From positions 39,710 through 103,709 of the forward strand of contig NZ_VHLH01000018.1 in NCBI RefSeq assembly GCF_006516965.1: a stretch of 64,000 bases of DNA, in the 5' to 3' direction. Source of the stretch: Pararhizobium mangrovi. GTDB lineage: Bacteria > Pseudomonadota > Alphaproteobacteria > Rhizobiales > Rhizobiaceae. Below, one piece after another: positions 53,491 to 61,657 of the stretch. The position numbers and the translations under genes are program-made. Under the pieces are notes generated by a model. The model was not told the DNA's origin. It worked only from the letters and a program-made list of their open reading frames with translations, and did not search any database. The stretch's first letter is position 1. Every line of letters starts with the position of its first letter.

Positions 53491-54687
53491 TCATATTGTC
53501 GATCGGCGTCCGTCGAGATAATCGCGGCTGCGCATCTCTATCAGCCGGGATGCGGCCCGTTCGAACTCGAAGGCTTCCGTCGTGCCTTCCGTTTCCATCA
53601 GTCCGTCAGGTTCGGCCTCCGCCGAAACGAAAAGCCGGACATGACGATCGTAGAACGTATCGACGAGCGCGATGAACCGCTTGGCCTCGTTGCGCTGCCT
53701 TTCGGCGAGCTTCGGCACGCCGTCGAGGAAGACCGTCGAGAAGCGTTCGGCGATCGCGGCATAATCCGCCGGTCCGAGCGGCCGGGCGCATAGTTCTTCG
53801 AAGGAAAAGCGCGCCGACGTACCAGCCGCCTGCGGCACCGGCACCGCATGGCCCTTGACCGTAAGTTCCTCGCCGCGCACCGTCTTGCCCGCGGTGACCT
53901 GCTGCCATGCCGAGTCCATTGCGCTTCTCGCCTCCTCGTCGAGCGGCGCATGGTAGACCGGCAGGTTCGCAGTCTTTTCCAGCCGATAGTCCGTTCGCGC
54001 CTGAAGGTTGAAGACGCGGGCATGGTTTTCGAGGAGATCGATGAAGGGCAGGAAGAGATCGCGGTTCAGTCCGTCCCTGTAGAGATCGCGTGGCGCCACG
54101 TTGGACGTGGCGACGAGGACGCATCCACGCGAGAAGAGTTCGGAAAAGAGCCGCGAGAGCAGCATGGCGTCGGTGATGTCGCTGACGGCGAACTCGTCGA
54201 AGCACAGCACCCAGCCTTCGGCCATCAGGTCGTCCGCGACCGGTGGAATCGGATCGCTGTCCTTCACCTCGCCGGCCTTCACCTTCTGCCGGTAGGCATG
54301 AATGCGTTCGTGCGCGTCGTTCATGAAGGTGTTGAAATGAGTGCGACGCTTGCGCTTGGCCGGCACCAGCTTGAAGAAAATGTCCATGAGCATGGTCTTG
54401 CCGCGGCCGACGGGGCCGTGGATGTAGAGCCCCTCGATGGTCCGCGGCTCTTCGCGGCGGCTCGCGAAGAGCCAGCCGAGCGCGCTCGACTTGCGCGCGA
54501 CGCGGTGCGAGCGAACGCCGTCCAGAACGCGGTCGAGCGCCGCCGCCAGTGCCTTTTGTGCCGGGTCCTTCTCGACCCGGCCGGAATCGACCAGCGCGTT
54601 GTAGCGCGCGACGACCGTTATGGAATCAGGCAGCGCGATCGTTCGGGCTCCATCGTCCTGGGGCTTCGTGACCGCGGATACCGCGAC
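53491..54687 (-). CDS. zapE: ZapE/AFG1-family ATPase
   Basis: Family similarity begins about VVARYNALVDSGRVEKDPAQ. Walker A GPVGRGKTMLMD, Walker B WVLCFDEF and sensor stretch VLVATSNVAPRDLY are present; the C-terminus ends RSRDYLDGRRSTI. AFG1/ZapE proteins act at the division ring in bacteria and on membrane protein quality in mitochondria. The start is unresolved: after the stop of the gene before it there is no ATG, GTG or TTG in frame until well into the conserved domain; only a CTG (54633) fits, or a GTG at 54891 inside the neighbour. Confidence 0.88.
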   Translation of the reverse strand, partial: VAVSAVTKPQDDGARTIALPDSITVVARYNALVDSGRVEKDPAQKALAAALDRVLDGVRSHRVARKSSALGWLFASRREEPRTIEGLYIHGPVGRGKTMLMDIFFKLVPAKRKRRTHFNTFMNDAHERIHAYRQKVKAGEVKDSDPIPPVADDLMAEGWVLCFDEFAVSDITDAMLLSRLFSELFSRGCVLVATSNVAPRDLYRDGLNRDLFLPFIDLLENHARVFNLQARTDYRLEKTANLPVYHAPLDEEARSAMDSAWQQVTAGKTVRGEELTVKGHAVPVPQAAGTSARFSFEELCARPLGPADYAAIAERFSTVFLDGVPKLAERQRNEAKRFIALVDTFYDRHVRLFVSAEAEPDGLMETEGTTEAFEFERAASRLIEMRSRDYLDGRRSTI

Positions 54688-54695
54688 CGATCGGC

Positions 54696-55259
54696 CTAAC
54701 GCGACAGGTTGATCGACTGGCCGGTCTGCGTCGTGCCGGTATAGCTCTTGTCGCCCGCCTTGGTCAGGGTGGCAAGGCGATTGCCGGTCGAATCGCTGAG
54801 CACGACGGTGTTGTTCTTCACGTCCCAGGCCGAAATGTCTTCGGCGATGCCCGCGCAGTTGCGCGAGGCGGCACGGTAGCCGCCGGTCCACTTGGTAAGC
54901 GAGAGGAAGAGATCGCAGGTCGAGCTTCCCGTCGAGGTCGTCCAGCGTCCGAGCAGCGCCTCGCGACTGATCGAGGGAGCGCCGGTGCCGGTCGGCAGGC
55001 TCGCCATCTGCGTCTGGTCGCCGGTATCGTCGGAGGATGGGCCGGTTTCGTCGCCGGGCATCGCGGTCGAAGCATTGTCCATGCCGTTATCACCGCTTGG
55101 CGGCGGCAGCTGCGACTGCTGGACACCGCCGACGGGCGCGGCGGCGATGGAAGAGGGCCCTGCGGGTTGGCTCGCCTCGTTCGCCGCGTAGTCCGTGCGT
55201 CCACACGAGGTAACCGCGAACGCGATCGCGAGAATGAAACCGACGTGTGTGATGCGCAT
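54696..55259 (-). CDS. Outer-membrane lipoprotein with Inh (AprI) protease-inhibitor domain
   Basis: 187 residues. Lipoprotein signal with lipobox VTSC (Cys19); a Pro/Ser/Asp-rich linker (about 25-90); then an Inh-type beta-barrel domain (ISREALLGRWTTSTGSSTCDLFLSLT, with a second Cys in SRNCAGIAEDISAWDV, the usual disulfide pair). Related to the AprI/Inh inhibitor and to rhizobial and Brucella Omp10-like lipoproteins. Real protease inhibition is unproven in such homologues. Confidence 0.82.
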   Translation of the reverse strand: MRITHVGFILAIAFAVTSCGRTDYAANEASQPAGPSSIAAAPVGGVQQSQLPPPSGDNGMDNASTAMPGDETGPSSDDTGDQTQMASLPTGTGAPSISREALLGRWTTSTGSSTCDLFLSLTKWTGGYRAASRNCAGIAEDISAWDVKNNTVVLSDSTGNRLATLTKAGDKSYTGTTQTGQSINLSR

Positions 55260-55471
55260 GCTTCGCTCCTTTGCAAAGTGCCCCGCGAAGAACGTGCCCG
55301 CGAGGGGAATTCGCGAGGCACTAAATGGCGTCGAAGCCGGGATTGCAAGCGTCGAAAGCGACGCCGACCCATTCGCCGCGGCGCGTTGCGCTTTTGCACG
55401 GCATTCGGCGGGACGACTCTGCGGTCGATGTTCTAGGGGACCGGCCGGCCGTAAGACGATCGTTCACGGTC

Positions 55472-57457
55472 TTACGGCAGTGCCGTCTTGGCCTTTTGCG
55501 TGCGAGCGGGAGCGTGCGGCGTCTTTGCCCAGTAGAAGGGGTTTCGGGCGAGTTCGAAGACGGCGAGCCATGCGGCGAGCGACATTTCCAGCCAATAGAA
55601 CGGCAGCCGCCACCCACGGCCGCGCACGCGCCGGCGTTCTTCGGGGACCATCGCGCGGTGAGCGAGCGCCAGGAAGCCGATATATCCGCCGAGGAAGTTG
55701 ATCGCGTCCATGCCGAAGAGCGTCCAGCCGAAGACGCCGGTATGGGCATGAAATTGCGGCATGATGTGAAGCACGCCCTCGACGACGAAGCCGATCAGCA
55801 GCGGATGGGCAAGCGCCGAGAGGATCATGCCGCCGATGAGTACCTGGAAAACGAGGAAGCCGACCGGCCCCATTTCCGCGAGAAGCGTACGCGGCGCGCG
55901 CATCATCACAAGCCAGGTCTGCAGCCAGCCCTTGAACCAACGCGTGCGCTGCGCCTGCCAGACCCTTCGGCTTTCTGGCGCGACCTCCAGCGTCGGCGCA
56001 TTCAGAACGCCGCCGCGATAGCCGCGCCGGTAGAGCCGAATGCCGAGATCGGCATCCTCGGTGACGTTGTGCGGGTCCCAGGCAAGGCTCTCGCGAAGCG
56101 CCTGCATGCGGAAATGGTTGGACGTGCCGCCGAGCGGCATCGGCAGGCCGAAGCGGGCGAGCATCGGCAGCAGCATCCGGAACAGCCCGGCATATTCGAG
56201 CGCGAAGAGTGCGGACCACGAAGACCGTCGCCCGTTGGCGATGACGAGCGGGGCCTGAAGGAAGCCGATCCTCCACGGCGACCGGCGGAAGACGGAGTGC
56301 GCCTCGAGCAATTGCTCGGGATGCGGGTGATCTTCCGCATCGTAGATCGCGAGATAGTCGCCCGTCGTGCCGCACAGGGCATAGGAAAGTGCCTTCGGCT
56401 TGGTCCGCGGACCGACGACCGGCACGCGGACGATCTCGTATTCGCCGGGCAGGTCGAGGCTTTCGAGAGCGGCGACCGTCGCGTGATCGTCGGCCTCGCA
56501 TACGAGCTTGATCTCCAGGAGCGAGCGCGGCCATTCCAGGCGCGAGAGCGAGGCCACGAGCTCGCCGACGACCGACGCCTCGTCGTGAAGCGCGACGAGA
56601 ACCGTATAGACGGGCGGGCAAACTCCGGGGTCGGCGTTCGGCCGACGCCACGGGTCGGCGCTGGTTCGCTTGAGCGCGAAGAAGCGGATGGCGATGCACG
56701 CGAAGAACAGCAGCGAAAGGCATGCATGCGTGACGAACAGCGATGTCCATGGCGCGGCCGTCAGAACGAGAAGGAGCGTGGCGAGCGCCAGACCCGCGAA
56801 GAACCCCTGTGCGCCGGTGACGACGAGCCGCGCGCTTTCGGAGGCGGAACCCTCGAAGAGGCGCCGCGTCGTCTCGCGTGCTCGCGCGATCGAGCGGCAT
56901 TCCCAGACGCAACGGCGGATCGTTGCCGGTGTCGCGATCGCGAAGCGCGCGCGAAGGTCGGGCCTGCGCTCGAAGATCGCTGCGAGATCCTGGAACTGCG
57001 CGAAGCACGGAGCGATGACCTGCATGGTTTGCCCCGCCCGCTCGACGCGTACGGGGGCACAGTCGCGCAGGGCGGCATCCATGTGTGGACATTCCACGAG
57101 GTCCGCCGCGTTCATTTCGGCGATGAACGCCACGCCGAGCCATTGCGCGAGCGCCTCGTAATAGATGGCGGGGTCGATGTCGCCGGCGGCCATGAGTTCG
57201 GCTTCGAGGCTGGTGACATTGTGCCGCGACCGTTCCAATGCGGCGGCGAGCGCCGGTTTGCCGATGCCGAGGCGGCGAAGAAAACGTATGGATTCCCGCG
57301 GCGGCCGGCCGATGCCGTGCGCTGCGTCTTCGGGGCGCACTGTTCGTGAAGCCGTGAACCCTCGCGGCTTGGTCGCCCTTGGCGCATGCGTGCCACGTCG
57401 TACCGTTTCGGCACGATACGTCGACACCAAGCCTTGCAGGTATGAACCCGAAAGCAT
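55472..57457 (-). CDS. Membrane GT2 glycosyltransferase with GspE/MshE-N-like domain
   Basis: 661 residues from the ATG at 57457. Residues about 45-195 resemble the N-terminal domain of GspE/MshE ATPases (LGIGKPALAAALERS, YYEALAQWLGVAFIAEM), a fold that binds c-di-GMP in some proteins. Two helices follow, then a processive GT2 domain with CEADDHAT, YDAEDHPHPEQL, TEDADLGIRL and QRTRWFKGW, then four more helices. It should polymerise a surface polysaccharide. The divergent gene encodes a periplasmic binding protein. Product unknown. Confidence 0.83.
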   Translation of the reverse strand: MLSGSYLQGLVSTYRAETVRRGTHAPRATKPRGFTASRTVRPEDAAHGIGRPPRESIRFLRRLGIGKPALAAALERSRHNVTSLEAELMAAGDIDPAIYYEALAQWLGVAFIAEMNAADLVECPHMDAALRDCAPVRVERAGQTMQVIAPCFAQFQDLAAIFERRPDLRARFAIATPATIRRCVWECRSIARARETTRRLFEGSASESARLVVTGAQGFFAGLALATLLLVLTAAPWTSLFVTHACLSLLFFACIAIRFFALKRTSADPWRRPNADPGVCPPVYTVLVALHDEASVVGELVASLSRLEWPRSLLEIKLVCEADDHATVAALESLDLPGEYEIVRVPVVGPRTKPKALSYALCGTTGDYLAIYDAEDHPHPEQLLEAHSVFRRSPWRIGFLQAPLVIANGRRSSWSALFALEYAGLFRMLLPMLARFGLPMPLGGTSNHFRMQALRESLAWDPHNVTEDADLGIRLYRRGYRGGVLNAPTLEVAPESRRVWQAQRTRWFKGWLQTWLVMMRAPRTLLAEMGPVGFLVFQVLIGGMILSALAHPLLIGFVVEGVLHIMPQFHAHTGVFGWTLFGMDAINFLGGYIGFLALAHRAMVPEERRRVRGRGWRLPFYWLEMSLAAWLAVFELARNPFYWAKTPHAPARTQKAKTALP

Positions 57458-57507
57458 TATCTTTTTCACCGTCGTCCCCAAACGGCGGCCCCCAGTTCCC
57501 CGCACCG

Positions 57508-58500
57508 ATGGTAACGAACGTGGCGTATAAGGCAAATTTTTCGTTAAAGAATTTATCCGTATTTTTCCTTTGCGCCGTCTGCTTCTCGATGGCGACCGCC
57601 TCGATGCCCGCCCGGGGCGCTGCACCGGCCGACGATGGATCGGGCGAACGGGTCGCGCCGGTTCGCGCAAGCGAACCGTCCGCCGATACCGTGCCGAAAA
57701 CGTCGCTTCCGGCCGATGGGTCTGACGGGTCGAGCGATATCCCGGCCTATTTCCATTCCAACGAAAGGCTGAGCCTTCCCGACCTTTCCGGTTACGAACG
57801 GATCCGTTTTCTCACGACGACGGACTTTCCGCCGTTCAACTTCATCGACCAGACCGGCAGGCTCACCGGCTTCAACATCGATCTGGCACGTGGCCTCTGC
57901 GAGGAACTCGATATCGTCGACCGCTGCCAGATCCAGGCGCTGCCCTTCGACGACCTGACCGGTGCGCTCTCGACGGGGAAGGGGGAAGCGGTGATCGCCG
58001 GTCTCGCGGTCACGCAGAAACAGCGCGAACGCTTCACATTCACGCGGTCCTATCTGCACCTGCCGGCCCGCTTCGTGCGCAACCGCGCGACGAGCCTCGA
58101 CGGTACGCCCGCAATCGCGCTCTCCGGCAAGCCGGTCGGCGTGGTGAAGGGCTCCGCACATGCGGCCATGCTCCGCGCGTTCTTTCCGAAGCTCGCCGCC
58201 AAGCCGTTCGATACCGCCGACGCGATGCTCGACGCGCTGCGTTCGCGCAAGATCGACGCCGCCTTCGGGGATGGCGTACGACTGTCCTTCTGGCTGTCGA
58301 GCAAGCAGGCGAAGGAATGTTGTGCCTTCTTCGGTGGCCCGTACCTTTCGGAGCATTTCCTCGGTCACGGCCTCGCGATCGCCGTCGACGAGAAGCATCG
58401 CGACCTTGCCGAGGCCTTCGACCATGCGCTCCTGTCGATGACGCGCGACGGGCGTTTCGCGGAGATCTACCAGCGCTACTTCCCGAGCGGCCTCTACTGA
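57508..58500 (+). CDS. Periplasmic solute-binding protein, family 3
   Basis: 330 residues from the ATG at 57508; earlier ATGs (57379, 57442) give an unlikely N-terminus. Signal peptide LSVFFLCAVCFSMATASMPA, then a Pro/Ser/Asp linker, then an amino-acid-type binding domain (RFLTTTDFPPFNFIDQTGRL, GFNIDLARGLCEEL, GKPVGVVKGSAHAA). No permease or ATPase gene is near, so it is either an orphan receptor or works with an unlinked system. It is convergent with the desaturase-like gene, 13 bases apart. Confidence 0.85.
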   Translation: MVTNVAYKANFSLKNLSVFFLCAVCFSMATASMPARGAAPADDGSGERVAPVRASEPSADTVPKTSLPADGSDGSSDIPAYFHSNERLSLPDLSGYERIRFLTTTDFPPFNFIDQTGRLTGFNIDLARGLCEELDIVDRCQIQALPFDDLTGALSTGKGEAVIAGLAVTQKQRERFTFTRSYLHLPARFVRNRATSLDGTPAIALSGKPVGVVKGSAHAAMLRAFFPKLAAKPFDTADAMLDALRSRKIDAAFGDGVRLSFWLSSKQAKECCAFFGGPYLSEHFLGHGLAIAVDEKHRDLAEAFDHALLSMTRDGRFAEIYQRYFPSGLY

Positions 58501-58513
58501 AGCGCGTTGCGGT

Positions 58514-59323
58514 TCATCGCCGGAAGGGGAGGAGAAGGATCCAGCCGAGGCCTGCCGTGCGCCGTCCACGGTAGTCGTCGAGGCCGATATGCATGCCGTC
58601 GTGGCCGCGTGCCGGCTGCGCGACATAGGTCGAGAACAAACGGTCCCAGAGCGAGAAGTTGAAGCCGTAATTGGCATCCGTCTCGCGCCGCTCGCAGGAA
58701 TGGTGGACCCGGTGCATGTCGGGCGTGACGAGAAGCGTGCGCAGCCACCCGTCGAGGCGCGGCGAAAGCGCGAGGTTGGCGTGATTGAACATCGCCATGC
58801 CGTTCAGCACGATCTCGAAGACGAGCACCGCGATCGCCGGCGGTCCGAGAACAAGCACGATCGCCGTTTTCCATACCATGGAGAGCACGATTTCGAGCGG
58901 ATGGAAACGCAAGGCGGTCGTCACGTCGAATCCGGTATCGGAATGGTGGATGCGGTGGATGCGCCAGAAAAGGGGAACCTTGTGGCTCGCCACGTGCTCG
59001 GCCCACACGCCGAAATCGAGGATGACGAAGGCGAGGATCCCCGCAAGCCATGCCGGCAGGCCGAGAAGGGCAAAGAGACCGATGCCGTTCGCGTTCGCCC
59101 AGAGCGCCGTGCCGACGGCTGCGAGCGGAAAGACGAACCGGAGGCAGAGCGAGGAGACGACGAGCACGCCGACATTGGCGAACCATCGCCTGGACTTCCA
59201 TGCCCCTGCCATCTCCGCACGTTCGAGGCGTGGTGCGGCCAGTTCGAAGACGCTCATGGCCGCGAAGATCGCAGCGAAGGCGACGAGCCGTACGATCGGC
59301 TCGGAAAAGCCGGCGAGGGTCAT
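58514..59323 (-). CDS. Sterol desaturase / fatty acid hydroxylase family protein
   Basis: 269 residues from the ATG at 59323 (CGGAG upstream). About five membrane helices and the eight-histidine di-iron pattern: WAEHVASH, WRIHRIHHSD, FNHANL and MHRVHHSCERRETDANYGF. These membrane enzymes oxidise lipids with O2; in alphaproteobacteria they hydroxylate fatty acyl chains, carotenoids or hopanoid-like lipids. Substrate unknown. No obvious operon partner. Confidence 0.88.
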   Translation of the reverse strand: MTLAGFSEPIVRLVAFAAIFAAMSVFELAAPRLERAEMAGAWKSRRWFANVGVLVVSSLCLRFVFPLAAVGTALWANANGIGLFALLGLPAWLAGILAFVILDFGVWAEHVASHKVPLFWRIHRIHHSDTGFDVTTALRFHPLEIVLSMVWKTAIVLVLGPPAIAVLVFEIVLNGMAMFNHANLALSPRLDGWLRTLLVTPDMHRVHHSCERRETDANYGFNFSLWDRLFSTYVAQPARGHDGMHIGLDDYRGRRTAGLGWILLLPFRR

Positions 59324-59471
59324 CCGATGCACTCCGTGGCGACGTACCGGACGCGACGAGGCGGCGTACTCGCCTCGTTCGTCAACGCCTGCGCATATGG
59401 AAACCGCGCCGCCGGCCGACAACACACGTTCGAGTGACTGCGACGATGCCTTCGCCGGAATCTCCGGTGCT

Positions 59472-59885
59472 TCAAAGCGTCCTGAAACGGGCGATGACGT
59501 TGCGCTCGATGCCCGCGCAGGTCAGCTTGTCGAGGTCGAGCCGGTCGCGCAGCATCTGCAGGAAGCGGATCTCCTCGGCCTGGATATGCATGTCCGCCGA
59601 GGCGACTTCCACGGCGAGCGCATAGGCCGTGTCGTGCAGGCGTGGCGGGATCGCGTCGCGCACGAGGGCGAGCATCGTCGAAAGCCCCTCGTCTTCGGAA
59701 AGGATCGCCGCGCAATCGCGCGAGACCGGAATGAGGCGTTCCTCGTCGAAGCCGTCGAAAACCGGCAGGAAGCGCGTCAACCGTCCGATGCGGGCGAGCT
59801 CCTTGTCGTTCATGGCGGTATCGACGGCCGATGTCGTCACCATGATGTAGACGAGGGCGTCCTGAACTGAAATCGTCGATGCCAT
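59472..59885 (-). CDS. TerB-like protein
   Basis: 137 residues from the ATG at 59885 (AGAGGT upstream). All-helical TerB fold: ISVQDALVYIMVTTSAVDTAMNDKELARIG and a second repeat EVASADMHIQAEEIRFLQML, each with the acidic metal-binding pattern D..(M/I)...E. TerB binds Ca2+ and belongs to membrane stress systems. No other ter genes are near, so tellurite resistance is not implied. Confidence 0.82.
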   Translation of the reverse strand: MASTISVQDALVYIMVTTSAVDTAMNDKELARIGRLTRFLPVFDGFDEERLIPVSRDCAAILSEDEGLSTMLALVRDAIPPRLHDTAYALAVEVASADMHIQAEEIRFLQMLRDRLDLDKLTCAGIERNVIARFRTL

Positions 59886-60020
59886 GAGTGACCTCTGCTG
59901 GAGATTCCGTCGTCGCGCACCGCAACGTGTCGATGGCCCGGCACCATAGTGCGTTCCCCGGTCGAACGAAAGCGGCGGCGCGCCACCTTCCAACAGGCCG
60001 GGGCGGGGCCGGTGGCCCAG

Positions 60021-60686
60021 CTACTGGCTCGCCCAGACGATGCGCGCCATCCATTCGATCTCGTCGAACGCGAAGGTGCGGTTGGGATGCTCCGTATTCA
60101 TCGAGACGAGTTCGATCGCATCGCTCGTGCGCCGGTTGAGCACCTTCGCCATGACTTCGCCGCCAAGCGTGCGCACGACGACCCGGTCGCCGCGGCGCAC
60201 CTGTGCTCCCGGTTCGACGATGAGCACGTCCCCGTCGCGATAGAGCGGCAGCATGCTGTCGCCCTGCACCTCGAGCGCGTAGGCACCCGCGCGTTCGCCG
60301 GGCGGGGTGGGGAAGTCGACGAGTTCCCACCCTTCGCCGACGGGAAATCCGCTGTCGTCGAAGAAGCCGCCGGCGCCTGCCCGGGCGAAACCCAGAAGCG
60401 GGAAGGAGCTCGTCCGCGGCGGGTAGGCATCGCGCGTTCGGCGCGCTTGCGCCGTTTCACCGCGTACCAGCATCAAAAAGTCGTCGAGCGAGGCCCCGGT
60501 GGCGCCCAGCACCTTGGCGATCGATTCCGTAGACGGCCATCGCTCCCGGCCGTCGGCGGCGCGCCGCTTCGACTTGTTGAAGGACGTCGCGTCGAGGCCC
60601 GCACGGCGTGCGAGACCCGATGGCGAAAGGCCGTTGCGCGCCGCGAGCGCGTCGAGGGCCGCCCATATGCGCGAATGCGACAGCAT
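60021..60686 (-). CDS. S24-family repressor (HTH plus LexA/CI-like peptidase)
   Basis: 221 residues. N-terminal XRE-type HTH (GLSPSGLARRAGLDATSFNKS), then a LexA/CI-like self-cleavage domain with Ser in VQGDSMLPLYRDGD and Lys in EVMAKVLNRR; the likely cleavage pair is in GFARAGAGG. Such repressors inactivate themselves after DNA damage or respond otherwise to stress. No prophage genes surround it, so a chromosomal stress repressor is likelier. Confidence 0.87.
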   Translation of the reverse strand: MLSHSRIWAALDALAARNGLSPSGLARRAGLDATSFNKSKRRAADGRERWPSTESIAKVLGATGASLDDFLMLVRGETAQARRTRDAYPPRTSSFPLLGFARAGAGGFFDDSGFPVGEGWELVDFPTPPGERAGAYALEVQGDSMLPLYRDGDVLIVEPGAQVRRGDRVVVRTLGGEVMAKVLNRRTSDAIELVSMNTEHPNRTFAFDEIEWMARIVWASQ

Positions 60687-61050
60687 GACTTACGGTCCGT
60701 TCCGGGGCGCCGAAATGCGTTTCCCGCGATCCGGAAGGCCGGACCGCGCGGCACCAGTCGTAGCCGAGCAGCGCATCCGCGTAAAGCAGAATTAGGAAGA
60801 AATTCCGCTATGAAAGCATGGCCTCCGGCATCGATCAGACACTTGAATGAAGTGGTTCGCTAAGAGCCGGGAACACTTCGATGCCCGCCGGACGACCCAG
60901 CCGAACGATGATCGCAGCCGACCATGTTGGCGACGGAAGGCCGATCGCAGACATGCCCGTGCGCTTACGGTGCGAACCGGCAGCGATCCGTCTCATCGAG
61001 TTGCGTTCATCGTCCGTGACGCCAGACCGGATCGGTCTGGATTGAATGCT
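60687..61050. other. Intergenic region upstream of the S24 repressor
   Basis: 364 bases without a supported gene. GGAA-N4-TTCC at 60795-60806 could be an operator. The far end carries a GTCTGG-type dyad, part of the repeat shared with 30471-30499. Confidence 0.45.
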
Positions 61051-61053
61051 CTA
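61022..61053. repeat. Candidate intergenic palindromic repeat, copy 2
   Basis: CCAGACC (61022-61028) and GGTCTGG (61034-61040) form a perfect 7-base dyad, followed by sequence matching 30481-30499 up to the CTA that is the stop of the minus-strand gene at 61051. It may also terminate that gene. Confidence 0.45.
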
Positions 61054-61191
61054 AAAGAACATCGACGCGGCTGCGAACAGGCCGCCGCCGAGAAAGACGA
61101 TGGTCGCCAGCGCGAAGAATATGGTTCCGGCAATGCCGAGTTCCGGCCCGGGCGTCGGAATCCGGGTATCCCTTTCGGTCTCTATGGTCAT
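61051..61191 (-). CDS. Small single-pass membrane protein
   Basis: 46 residues from the ATG at 61191, with GAGGAGGA just upstream. A polar, charged N-terminus (TIETERDTRIPTPGPE) is followed by one hydrophobic helix (IAGTIFFALATIVFLGGGLF). No family recognised. The strong ribosome binding site and clean helix make it a credible gene despite its size. Confidence 0.6.
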   Translation of the reverse strand: MTIETERDTRIPTPGPELGIAGTIFFALATIVFLGGGLFAAASMFF

Positions 61192-61350
61192 GAAATCCTC
61201 CTCCTCGAAGAAGCGACCGAGGCTCTCCCCTGCCAAATGGTCGCAGTGCGGCAATCTGACCGAAAAGCCCGATTGGTTCAAGCTTTCTTTCAGTAAAGCG
61301 CCGCAACGGGTCGCGATTTATACTTTTGGATGCAAAACCGCGGAGGCGAT

Positions 61351-61376
61351 GGAACTTCGAAGCGGCGCAGCGGGTT
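61351..61376 (+). promoter_or_regulatory. Possible EcfG (general stress) promoter
   Basis: GGAAC (61351-61355), 17 bases, then GGTT (61373-61376); the alphaproteobacterial EcfG consensus is GGAAC-N16-17-CGTT, so there is one mismatch. It ends 34 bases before the start of the small hydrophilic protein gene. Confidence 0.3.
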
Positions 61377-61410
61377 GGCCGCGCAGTCCATGCGAAAGGA
61401 ATCCTCGACG

Positions 61411-61560
61411 ATGACGAACAAGAAGCACGACGACGAGAAGGCCGTCGACAACACCTCCGGCGGCGCCCATCTCGGCGGCACCAAGTTCGGCCAGGAAAGC
61501 GACGCCAAGACGACGTCGAACGAAAAGGGCGACAAGGCTCGCCCGAACGACGGAAAATAA
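61411..61560 (+). CDS. Small hydrophilic protein
   Basis: 49 residues from the ATG at 61411 (an in-frame ATG at 61390 is also possible). Nearly all residues are charged, Gly, Ser, Thr or Asn (VDNTSGGAHLGGTKFGQES), with a Lys-rich C-terminus, so it is probably disordered. A strong hairpin right after the stop supports a real gene. The composition is that of small stress-induced proteins; no family was recognised. Confidence 0.55.
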   Translation: MTNKKHDDEKAVDNTSGGAHLGGTKFGQESDAKTTSNEKGDKARPNDGK

Positions 61561-61568
61561 TTCTTCGA

Positions 61569-61604
61569 ACCGGACGCGCGAAACGCCGGTTTCGCGCGTC
61601 CGGT
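61569..61604. terminator. Bidirectional terminator, 16-base perfect stem
   Basis: Bases 61569-61584 and 61589-61604 are perfectly complementary around a GCCG loop. It lies nine bases after the stop of the small hydrophilic protein and 54 bases past the stop of the convergent methyltransferase gene. On the minus strand AT-rich sequence follows. Confidence 0.8.
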
Positions 61605-61657
61605 GGTTCGGGATGCGTCGTCGCTCGTCGGGTTTCGTTCGGCGTGCGCTGTGTCGT

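Noticed and set aside
59472..59885. Tellurite-resistance operon
   Set aside because: Only a lone TerB-like protein is present; no terA, terC, terD or terE.
60021..60686. Prophage marker
   Set aside because: The S24 repressor could be of phage type, but no integrase, replication or structural genes lie around it.
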